DNA of 64,000 bases. Origin: Melanocharis versteri. Its lineage: Eukaryota > Chordata > Aves > Passeriformes > Melanocharitidae. The position numbers and the translations under genes are program-made. The first letter of the stretch is position 1. Every line of letters begins with the position of its first letter. The stretch is taken from contig VZTG01001555.1 of the NCBI GenBank assembly GCA_013397845.1, positions 372,001-436,000 on the forward strand, read 5' to 3'. A model generated the notes under the pieces. The model had not been told where the DNA came from and searched no databases. It saw only the letters and a program-made list of their open reading frames with translations. Positions 12,501 through 24,500 of this stretch are shown here, in pieces.

Positions 12501-15500
12501 CCCCAACAAAAAACTTTCAAAAAACACTGAGGTTAATTCTCCCTTCATCTTTGCAAGACAATGAATGGTACTTAAGTTAATTGCAGGTATTTGGGAAAGG
12601 CTTTCTCTGCTCCCTACAAGACCCTTTGCATCCATGCACCCAGCAGACTCCTGTGGATTCCCCCCTGCCCCTGGCCAGCCCTGGGGAGGGCGCAGGTGGA
12701 AAATGAGGCTCTGAAGGGGAACAGAGCTGCCCAAGATCATGCCAACAGTCTGTACCAGAGCCTGAATCTCTACCAAATCTGCTAGGGCAGAGGTTCACCA
12801 ACGGCCTTCCCCTCACCAAAGACCTGCCCACTCAGGTAGTGGGCAGTAGTAAAGATTATGTTTCTTTTACTTCCCCTGAAACATTCTCCCTCTGTTGGTC
12901 CCATAGACAGAGATTTTAGGGGTCTAAAAGGTCAAAAAGGCCTGTTTTGACAGGCTTGCCCAGTCTGCTAGAATGCATAGACTTTCAAATAGTTACTAGA
13001 TCAACACCTCCTGATTTGAAGGTCCTTAACGAATACAATAAATTGAGACTTTCTTCACCAGTAATAGAGACCTGACAATGTCACTCTTAGTTATAGTTAA
13101 AACTGAGCATTATTTCCACTTTGAATTTGTCTAGTTTCAGCTTCCAACTACTAGGTATTGCTCTGTCAGTTTAAAGAGCCCACTGTGCCTGGGATTTCTC
13201 TTCCTATCTGAATACTTATTTTCACTTATCAGACTTATATGATTATTGCTTAAAGACCTCTGGGGAGTTTTGCACTTCTTGGGTCTTACACTTTGGTAGG
13301 TTCTCTTCAGCTCTTCACCTCTCAAATAAAACCTGCAGCTCTAACTCCTGGTCAGTCAGTCTGCTCCCAGCCAGATCAACCAGGATTTTCAAGATGTGAA
13401 GTCACCAAGCCCTGCACTGCTGTGTTGATGTGTGCATCTCAAAAGCTTCCTGGTATTCTTTGGAGAGAAATGGGATGTACTAACACCACATGTCTCTGCC
13501 ACAGTCCCAGGCCAGTGAGCAGTCAGTTCTTTATTCAATTTTTCTGTTAAATCCTACCATTACCTCAGCCACCAGCTAGATGAATTTGATCTTGTTCCTG
13601 GTTACACGTTGAAGGCTTTGCTCTAGACACGTCTATGGTCTCTCCTTTGCTTGCTTGTTTGGATCAGTACTGTATAACTACACATTTTCTCTATAAAAGG
13701 GCCAGTGCAAGGGAAACAGGAAGACCTAATACCCTGAGGGTAGAAGAGAATCAGGACTTGGATGGAGAAAGGTCTAACCATGAGCCATGTCTATCCCCAG
13801 AGCACAGAAATATTGCCTATGCCTCACCTCCTCTTCCAGCTTGATAACCTTGGCTTGTGCATTGTTTAGGGCCTGGTCGAGGATTTCAATGTGCCTCCGC
13901 TGGTCTTCATTGGCAGAACGCACAGCTGCCAGCTCCATCTCCAACTTTTCCTTCTCCTTCAAGTGCTCCTTGTCTGAAAGAAAGACAAGAACAAGAGCCA
14001 CTCCATGAGGATAGCTCACAGGCCCCAGGCCACACACCGGAGGTAAGCTGCCACCTCCCTAGAAAAACAAAAATTATGTGAAGCAGCAGTGAGTAGGGCC
14101 TTTACAACACAGTGCTGAGACACAGCGGGCAAGGAGCTGCTTCTGCCAGGGCTCAGCCCCTCAGTGCCCAGCCTTACACCAGCAGCAGAGACGAGTGGCA
14201 GCTTGGGCTGCATCTGCACTAGCAGAGCTTGCGGCCCCCAGCACTGCCTCACAGCTTTCCATTCTGCTGAACTGCTAGCACATCCCCCAGCAAAATTTTG
14301 GCTTGCACCAACTACCCCTTTTTCACACAAAACCCTACATCAAGGGCTGCTTATGGCTGCCAGCTTCAATGTTGCTGCCTTCTGTAATGGGCAAGAGCCT
14401 CAGCCCCATGGATGGGCTGTGCTGTGCCTCATGCTTTTTATTCACGAGGACGGAGACCATGACACACAGAAAACTTGAAGAAGCCAAATAATAAACACAA
14501 ATCTGTGCTGGACAGCCTGAAAATGGAAAGAGAGGAAAACAGTCATGAAGAATGTGATAGGAGGCCTCTGTACAGGCTTTCTCTGACCATGCAGAGAAAA
14601 GGGAGGCTGTGGGAGCCATTTCAGCCCTAAGGGGGCCCTGGGTGACCTTCCAGACCTGCAGGATTCAAGGATCCACTGACCAGTGATCCCCTCCTGTTAA
14701 GCATCACAAGCGAGACTAAAGCACGTAGACAACCCCTGTGCTGAAAAATCATCCCTTTTTTTGGGTAAGATTTAAAACAACATTAAAAAAATAAACAACT
14801 GGCTAAATTCAGTCAGCTCTGCTCACATCTTTGTCTTCAGCAACAAATTGCAGGCCCACCATTGACTTTGCTGGCAAGCTGCCTGGGGAAATGCTTGGCT
14901 CCATCTGCTTCTGCCCTGACAGTGCTGAGAAGCCATTTCTGGGAACACAAGTGTCACAGGCCAGTCACTGGGTCCCTGATGTCAGAACACAAACAATTAA
15001 TGACTGGAGTGAGCAGGGGATTGAGGTTTCATTCAGTGACATCAGAAATTTCAAAATCTGGCCTTCCTTCAGAATGACAACAAAAGTAGGTACTTGGAAA
15101 GCCTCCAGGAAGGAAAACTTCCTCCAAAAATTTATTTGGCATCAATTAAATGTTGTTTTGATTTTTGATTTTTAAAACATAGCACTACGTAATGTATTAC
15201 TTTTTAACTGAAGTGAAAAGTTGCTTCAAAAACACTGAAACATGGGAAATCTGCCCCAAACATCCAGCCCATGCCACCCAAATGTGACCACTCAAGCTGG
15301 AAGCCCAACCATCCACCTTCCCCCAGACAGGGTCAGAAAACTTCACATGGCCAAAGCCATTCCATTTCAGACCTGAACTACCCCCAGCAGGACCACGTTC
15401 TTCCTTAATGGCAGGTGAGATGAGAACAGGTTTAATTCACACACCATCAGCAGGTGCCTGCAGCAAGGTGAGATGTACACAAGCTGAGCCATGTGGAACA

Positions 15501-18500
15501 AGGCAAAAGTGGATGAGGTGAGCCCAAACCCACCCAGCTGTCTTCCCATTTATCCTAAAAGAAGGAACTCAGCACCTCTTAACAAAAAATCCTGGCAGCA
15601 ACAGCATCCTGCTGGTCACTGCAAAGCCCACAAGCAAAGCCCAGTGAGTGCTGTGGACACGGCACCACTGACTGCCACCACGAGCCACCTTGGTATGATG
15701 GTGGCCGCCTTCTTCCCTCGCTGCAAGGGATTTTATATTAGACGTGCAGACCTGTTCCTTCAATGCAAAAATATTTATTTCAATCAGATTAGCCAGAAGG
15801 AACATTAATATCTGTTGTAGAAAAGTGTAAATCTGGGCAAATTATCAGGGAGCTAATGTCATTAGAGGGTGAGGAAGCTGGAAGATTAATGCTATATTTC
15901 AGCCCTGCACTCCGCCACCTCATGCTGGGACCACACGTGCTCTGCTCTGGATTTGAAACCCGTGTTTCACGTTACACATGGGGATAACAGCAAAACAGGA
16001 CTTGGGATCTTCATTTTCAACTTCCATTCAGGGAACTTGAAGCCCTCAGCCTACCCTGTTGCATTGTGCTTTCTATCCCGTCAAAAGAGGACAGATTATA
16101 CATAAATACACAAAATAATCATCACTAGAAAGCTGGCAAGAAAAACTTCATCAACAGCTCTCAACTCTTCTCCATGACAGCTTCATCCTGTAAAATCCTG
16201 GAGGTACATTTTATAAGTACTTTACTTGCACCAATTTTTAGTGAAGAAAGACTTAGTCGAAAATACCTTCAATTCTCTTCAAGTGAAAACAAGGTATCCT
16301 TAAAGTCTAAAAATACTGTTTTACTACACTACCCTTGCATACACCTTTTTAACTAAAGGACTCCAATTAATAACTATTTCTATGTTCTGGTGAGTAACTG
16401 TCACACCCCGTTACAGAACAGTTCCCAAAAGGCTTCACTGTTGCATCTCACAGCAGGAGGCTGCTTCAGTACCTCTCAAACAGGCTTTCTGACTTGTCAG
16501 GCTGGGCAAGCGCATCAAAAGTAGACAAGTCTTGAATGTGCTTTGAAATGGAAACTTCAGACAAAAAGATACAGGAAGGAGATGACACAGATTTAGTTTA
16601 ACTCAGCTGTGACTCCCACCTTAGCACACATTACATCCGAGTATCAACTTATTTGACCAATTCGATGACCATCTCAATACATCCCAAGCTGATTTTTGCC
16701 TTGCTCTGATGTTGCAGAGTGGCAACATGGACATATTTTAAAGGCAGTCCTTGCTACTACAAAATGACCNCTGGCAAGAAAAACTTCATCAACAGCTCTC
16801 AACTCTTCTCCACAACAGCTTCATCCTATAAAATCCTGGAGGTATATAGGACTATTATAAGTACTTTACTTGCATTAATTTTTAGTGAAGAAGGACTTAG
16901 TTGAACATACCTTAAATTCTCTTCAAGTGAAAACAAGGNGCCGGAGACTAATTTGGCTGCAGGAGATTTCCTGCAAACAAGAGCGGCTCCCATAGCACAT
17001 CCCTTGCGGCACTTCCAATAATTTCTCTTATGCAGGTTTTCATTTCCCAATGGTGGCTCTTCACTCACAGCTGTTAATTCCACAGATGCTTCCCAGCAAC
17101 CATGCCTTTCCTCACTGAAACCTGAGGGACTTCTTTAGCCTCTCGTCAGTCTTGCAGCTCCTGACATGGCAAGTGTGTGGAGGAGCTCTGCCACCCACCG
17201 TCCCTGGTCACTGGTGTACGTCACGGCAGCTGCTGCCAGTCACCCTCGGACCAGCTGGTGTACCAGGATGGGGCACAAGAGTCACCTCTTCTGCTCACCT
17301 AGATCAAGCTGTGTCCCAGCCAACCCCAGTGGCCCAACCTTCCCGAACAGCCATGGCTACGAGGCAGGGGATCAAGAGCAGGATGGGCCCTCATGCTCTG
17401 ACAGTCTCCCCAGACTGACTGTCAGAAGGAATCTGAGATGACGACAGGACCTTGTTGCCTGCTCCAAAGACCTTTCAGCAGCTGGTATCCACCCCATAGT
17501 AGTAAGTAAAATAAATGAATCAGTATTTACACCCAGCAGCCAAACAGGAGAAGGTTTTCCACAGCTTTACTAAATTCTCTGCAATTAAATAGGGCCAGGT
17601 TGCCAGGCCCACACACTGAGGTTTCCCTCCAGAGGAGCAGGAGAGCTACTGTCCATCTGTCCATCTGCCCAAGCCTCACTCAGACCTCTGCAGCTGTGGT
17701 TCGATGCTGACAAAGCTGGGCCAAGGGAGGCCTGGAGCAGCAAGGCAGATTATTTCCTGATTATTTCCTGTCTGGAAATAGGAACATTTCTTTGCCTGGG
17801 ATATTTGGGACAGAGATATATGCACAAGTTCACGGCACATGAACTGAACATTCCCACAAAGCGTCAGGCTCTACCAAGGCACTGCTAAAACTGTCCACAC
17901 ATCCCCACTAACAGCTGCAGAGCCATGTGGATGAGCACAGACCTCAGTCGGCCTCAGACACCTGAAAAAACAGTGCTCCCACAGTTCAGAAATGCCCCAC
18001 AAAAACCACACAAAACTCTCACACTCCACCAAAACACATTTTTCCCAAGATATGACATTGTAAGCTTTCCCTCAGCCCTATGTCCTTGAAACCACCCTCA
18101 ATCTTCCTGCCTCTTCCCTTCCACAGCATCTCTTATCCTCCTCCTAAATGTCTCTTCTCTTGCCTGCATGGGCCCATATGCCTTCATCAGTCACTGCTTC
18201 ATGGCTTTCCTTAAAAAAACCCTTTTCCCTGACAAAACATCACACAATTATCTTGAAACTAATACAGTGTGAGTATTTTCCAGCCCCTGATAGAACAGTA
18301 GTGTTTCTCTTAGGCACAAATGCCTAGCACTCAATACTTTGAGGCATGTGGCGTGGCTTTGTCTATTATTATTGCAAAGAACAGGATTTTTTTGTCACCT
18401 CCAGTCTCCATCTCAGAGCACATGACTGCTCTGCACTGTTGCACTGCTAATGGAAAGCTCTGCAAGGAATTGAGAAATGATCCTTGAACATCCTGCCTTG

Positions 18501-21500
18501 CCAGATTTCTTTTTCAGGGAGTTTTTCACATTACTGGAGTTTTACCATAGAAATACTGGTATGCAGTATTACCAACCTCAAGAATCTTATCTTTCTTTCT
18601 TCAGCTCATCACCAGAGTAGCTTAAAAATTACAACTATTAGGAAACTGCTGACGTTGGAGTCTTCTTATATAACTTGGGTAATGTTTCCTGGCTGTCTTC
18701 CACAAACATAGGGACTAGAAATCTGCTTTTGCTTTCCTAATGAAAATTAAGATTTGCATTTACTAATCTGCATTTACCTAATAACCTCTCAGGAAAAAAA
18801 CCAAAGCATCACTTTCTCAACAATTTTTTTTCTCTTCTTCTAAAAATGACTATTTCAACCTCAGTTTATATTAGGCAGCTAAAACTTAGTTTCCTTCTTC
18901 TCAGTTTTCTGCCTGTGCATCCCATTAAAAGACATGAGGAAGATATAAACTGTGCTTGCAAAAACCCCCAGGTCAGCAGTGAGGTGCAAGCAAACTGCAG
19001 TCACAGTCCTCCCTCCTGGGGAAGACTCACGAACATCAGTGTATAAATGCAGTCAGCAACAGAGGATTTCCAAGCAGAACCTTTTATGGACTCCAAGAGC
19101 GGTGTTTTGGGCAGACACCCTGATATCGAGGTCAGTACTGTGCATGTGCCAGCAGCCCAAAGAACACGACTGAAGAGGACCTGCTTTACATGTGCCCTTT
19201 TTTCTATTCTTGGAAGCACTCTGCATTGCATTAGTAACATTTAGCTCTCTGGCCTAGCCAGGAGACACTCCAAGCATCCAGACCTTCTTATGTGATAGGA
19301 TCCGAAAAGCTATATTTGTTTGTAAGCTGTGAATTGATTGCAGCAATATGCTGAGCGCACAGCGCAAAGTTTCACTGCTAGATGTTTATCAGTAGAAGCA
19401 CAGGGCATGTTTAGGTACTGGAAAATAACTCAAACTGAGTCCATCCTGGGGATTTAACTCCTCCTTGTAGCTAACAGCATATAACAACACTGCCAGGCTG
19501 TCTCTATACGAAGAGAGCAGATCCCAGTCTCCAACTTCCACTGAAGAGCTTATCCCATTTGAACTCTTCCCGAGGATGACAAGATTTATACAGCAATGCT
19601 ATTTCCTTAAGAGATCGTGCCGTGGGATTCGCAGCAGTATCTACACACCTTTATGGCATTTGCTAAGATGGCAAAGCTAACACATCATGGAAAAGATCAC
19701 TGGATTCTTTTCTGGTTTGTGCACACGTGTGCCAAATGATGAGCCGTGCAGGCATCACTGCTGCTGGTGGGAGCCAGGAGAAGGCTCTCCAGCATTTGGA
19801 GCAACTGGTGGACATTACAGGGCTGGTGGCGAGGCATGCTGACTAGCACCAAACTCTGCAATGCTAATGGAGGTGGATGGTTCTCCACTGCAGTTGCAGC
19901 TCATCTTCCAAGGCGGCTCTCAGTGTGACAAAACAGAAGGATTAGCTGTACACAGCAATGAGCTTCAGTGGGATTTAAGCTCACAAGATACTGCACAGCT
20001 TCCAGGTGACCAAGCCCTTCTGGAAGCATGCTGAAGATGCTTAGGATACAAAAGAAGCCACACGCTGCCACACAGCATCCAGCTGCTTGCATTGAGTGGT
20101 CACACACACATCAGTGCATGGCAAGGAAATGAGCAGCACTATGGCCAGTCATTATGGGAGCCTGCTATGTATTGGGAATGGATGTTTCCATACCAATAGA
20201 AGCTGTAAAATATTTGTCACTTCAGTCCTCTGTAAAAAGCATGGTCAAGCTCTGCTCTTTCTGCTGTTAGTCAAACCATGGCACTGACAACTAGTCAGCA
20301 GAGCTCGCTCTGGGCTTTTCCCAGACAAGAGAAGAATCTGGCTTCTCTAAAAAGCATGCATCTCTAGAGATTATCTCTGCAAGCAACACTTCACAATTTC
20401 AGATAAATATTTATCAAAAATAAGCTACATTGTGTTACCATTAACTCCCATTGCTTGGTTCTGGTGCACAGAGAGAAAAAACCCTACCCTAAACAATCCA
20501 GCCTGCAGCTTAAACAAGAGTATGTGATGAATTAGCTGAGTAAAACCAAGCCACAAGCACGATAACAATTAATAGCAAAGTATTCACCTCCACTCCACCA
20601 TGTATATATGCGTGCATGTATATATGCATATATATATACATATATATATGTATCTGCATCTTCGAAACAGATAAGCACAGAACTCACTCTGAGTGGCATA
20701 AAGGCCCTCTGTTGCCTTATCCTCGTGCCCATCGAAGTCTCTGCTGGCCAGCTGCCTATTGGCTGTCTCCAGTCGTTCTACAAAAAACAGGAAATACTTC
20801 AAGTATAAATATATGTATATAAAATTGTAGGCCAACCAAGAAAATAAGACGCATGCCAGCAGAGCAGTATAAATAGACTCTCTGAAGGAGGATATTAAAA
20901 TGGAGGCTGACACATACATAAAAGATGAGGCCTTTGACCTCTTCCATGAAGCTGTGTTATTCAGATTCACAGAAACTGGGAAGAAAGACTCTGCCATTCA
21001 CAGCTGACATGCCCAGGCAGTCATCTCTCACACTATTCAAAATGCACAAGGCATCTGTAATCTGAATTACCCAGCTTTGCAAGGGAATGGCTGCTTTCCT
21101 GCAGTGAAGAGCTGCCCCTGGTGCAGTAAGACATCCTGGGGAAAGGCAGCCCCCAGCCCAGTGACAGCACTCCTTGGGGATGCCCTGGGAAAGAAGGCAT
21201 TTTCTGGAGTCAAGGACAGCTTCCCCTGGGAAGGTCCTGCCTTCAGAAACTTCCCCCCTTCAAAAAGACCATGTGATCTACCTTGCACCATTGCAAAAAA
21301 CATAAGTCAGCTTGCAGAAGGTACCTCCCTGCACGAGCAGTGAGTACCAAAGTACCCCCCATCAGGAACCTGGATGGGCAATAGTTACCCAACATATCCT
21401 CCATTTTCTTTCTCAAAAGGATACATCCTCAAATTTAAGTTTTTTAAAGAAGAGATACCCTTTCATACTCGCTAGTGGTCTGTGAAGGCACTGACCTTGG

Positions 21501-24500
21501 AGATTTATGGGTAACACAGCACTGTTCTACATTACAATTTGCTTTTCAGCTTATTAGGAGTGGACAGGACACTGTGACTGGTGGCCTTGCTGTCAAATCC
21601 ATATTTTCAAGTGCTAAACACAAAGGCACCATCTGGAGCTGATTCTTACACTTTGCCAGAAGGTTTTTTTGCCACCAGGGGAGTGACAGCAGTTTTGTCT
21701 TATGCCAATGAGCAGGGCCTTATTTCTCACGACATGTATCTAAATATTGTGTGAAGCCACTCCTCTAAAGCCTGCTGCTCTGGAGCTTGTAAGTGAAACA
21801 CCACGTCAAGTGGAGGGAAAAAAACCCACAAGCAACTGTAACATACCACGGAGATCCCTGTTGAAGTCATGAAGTCTCCTAATTTCTCCTTCGAGTTTGT
21901 TTCTCATCGCTTTGTCCAGAGACTCCCTCTTAGTGGTGGTCTTGACCAAACCCTCATAAGCTTCTGAAATCCTCTGAATCTCTATTTCAAACTGAAAGGA
22001 GAGAGAGCTCCAGTTAAAGCCCTGCAGGAATGTGTCACGTCCCAGTGTTTGCCCAGCACATTCCAGTAAGACACAAGGGGTCAGGGCAACACTCATGTCC
22101 AGTGTCACGCCAGCCACCAACTCTGCAATGACCAATCTCCTGGGCAGATGATGCCATGAAGCCCCAGCAAGGCTGGTGGCTCCTGCAGTGGGGACACCTG
22201 TAAACACCCTGTGGGGCAGATCACCATGTCACAACGTCCCATGACACCCCATTGACAGCTCCCAAAAAAGCTTGAGGTGGGCTGGACTTCATGGAACTGC
22301 TTAGTTGCCTTTAGTCTATGACCATGGTGACTGCTTTAATGCCACACAAGAGGAGAAAAAAACAAGAAATGGTGTACTCGGGTGGGCTGTATTCTCTCCT
22401 AGAAAGGGTGTAGGAGGCAACATTTATTATTCAACAGGACCCTGATCCAAAATTTATCTCTGAGATCTGAATGCCACCAAAAGTATTTTAGACTCAGCTC
22501 TGGCCTCATGTCGCTTTTAAACTACTGTGATCCATTCCTTTCCATCCTTGACTGAAGATTGCTTTACACAAGAGAAACTCTCTATAACAGACAGAACCAA
22601 CTGTTTCGGGTTTTCAATCTTCTTAACTTCATCTCCTTGAAATCCGGCAAACTGCAGGCAGGGTATGCAGAGGAATCCCTTAGTGGTGAACTCGCATCTT
22701 AGGACCTGAGCCCAAAAGACTGACAGAAGAATAGTCCTGGGTAGAGTTTTGCTATTCAGTTCAATCTATCCAACTCTTTTAACAAGATAATATCACGTTA
22801 AGTGATACAGCTTTGGTAAAATCATTGCTGCAGAGATGATCAACACTGATGTGGGAATCTGTTCCTGCATGCCTGGCCCTTGTGTTTGTGGAGAAAGGCT
22901 TGATAATGTGCACAGGCTGGAAAACCAAAAGACATATAAAGCCTCCCACATAACTTTCTAAATCTGGTGCTTTTTTGGCCTCTTGAGTCATGAGAGGGAC
23001 AGATTCATGATTTTTGAAGCCAGGGTGTGAGCTCACCTCCACTTGCTGAAGAGTTAGGTCCCTCTCAGTAAGCTTCAGGTATGATTTTCCAGCTGCAGCA
23101 CTTGCAGAATGAAAGCTCCACAGACACTGGAGCTGTCACCCCACTGTGTGTGTAGGAACCTGCAGCCAGGCTCCAGCAGCCTGGACCTGCACTTCCCACA
23201 ATGCCAGAGCCACTCTGTCAAGATACAGCCCATGGGGCAGGCAGCACCTCCAAACCATGCACCAAGGAAAGCCTGGCAGAGCCATGATGGGGAAACCGGA
23301 TTACCTTCCCCAATTTCTGCTTCCAGCTTGTTCACAAGCACAAAAGCTCAAACAAGTGGGGAGATTCAGACTAGACATGAGAAAGTGTTTCTTTACTGAG
23401 TGGGTGGCCAAACCCCGGAACAAGTTTCCTAGAGAGGTGGTCAATGTCCCAAGCCTGTCAGTGCTTTAGAGGCATTTGAACAATGCCCTTAGCAAGATGC
23501 TTTAATTTGGTTTGCGCTGAATTGTTCAGGCAGTTGGTAAGCCACTACCTGCAAGAGAAGATGCTTTCTCCAGAGAGCTCCTACCACAGCAATGCAGATT
23601 TGCCAGCACAGAAGTGGGTTTCCATAGCCTAATAGTCTGGCCCAATGCTGCTGGTTACCACAAGGGCTCTGCCTGGCCCTCTATATACTGGTATTTCCCA
23701 AAACACATCACCACACAGCCTGCAGCCCTGGAGGCAAAAACTTGCTGTAGCAAGTGCTCCATCAGCACTGAACAAAATTAAAGGAGGGCAGAAGAACAGC
23801 CATAAATTGTGTTGGCGTTTCTCAACAGCTCTGGGATTTCTTTCTCCTTCTTCCATGGAGGAGAAAAAAACAATTCAGTCTTTTCTGTGCCTGGTAGCTC
23901 CTGGAGCCAACCCACTCAAACAACCCACACATGTGGCATGGGGAAGAGCCAGCCCAGCCTGGCAATTAAACTTCAGCAAGGTAATACCGCTCAGAAAAGT
24001 GAAAATCATGTAAAAAGCTCAACATTAAATGCACACAATTCCTCTTCCAACTCTTTTTGGGTAAGAAAACAAGGCAACTCATCTAACAGCACAGGAATTC
24101 ATCACCACCTTGTACCTCTCTACAAAAAAGTCTGTTCACACACAACTGAGAATACGACAACCCTCAGAACTGATCTGTTTGTACAAATGCCCAGGGAGTC
24201 CTGCAAGTCAGGCTGACTTTCTCTAACTTCTTCTCCTATTCTGTAATGAATAAAAGCGATGGGAAGGTGGTGCTACCTAGAATAAAATTGTTACCCACAA
24301 ACAAGAAGTACTCCTTCCTGACCTTTCCACTTGCAACAAGAGGGAAGAGTTTTCACATCCAAAGCACGTAATTTAACTCGATCACATTTTCAGAAGTGAT
24401 GTTCAGCTGAAACTGTGGGAACAGAGGAAGACCTGCCCTGACCTTGTGTTCAAACACAGCAAAAGCAGCATGGGAGGGATACTATGTGTTAGAGATTTGA

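Larger units (their letters stand above)
7978..13827 (-). other. AMOTL1 intron 7
   Basis: 5850 bases. Contains the CR1 fragment at 10135-10818 and a degenerate tandem array at 11631-11760. The rest, including 8.0-10.1 kb and 11.8-13.8 kb, shows nothing recognisable. Confidence 0.85.
13974..20687 (-). other. AMOTL1 intron 6
   Basis: 6714 bases. Contains the N-bracketed duplicate at 16771-16938, its partner at 16133-16294, and a TA-rich microsatellite close to the exon 6 donor. No CR1 was recognised here. Confidence 0.85.
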
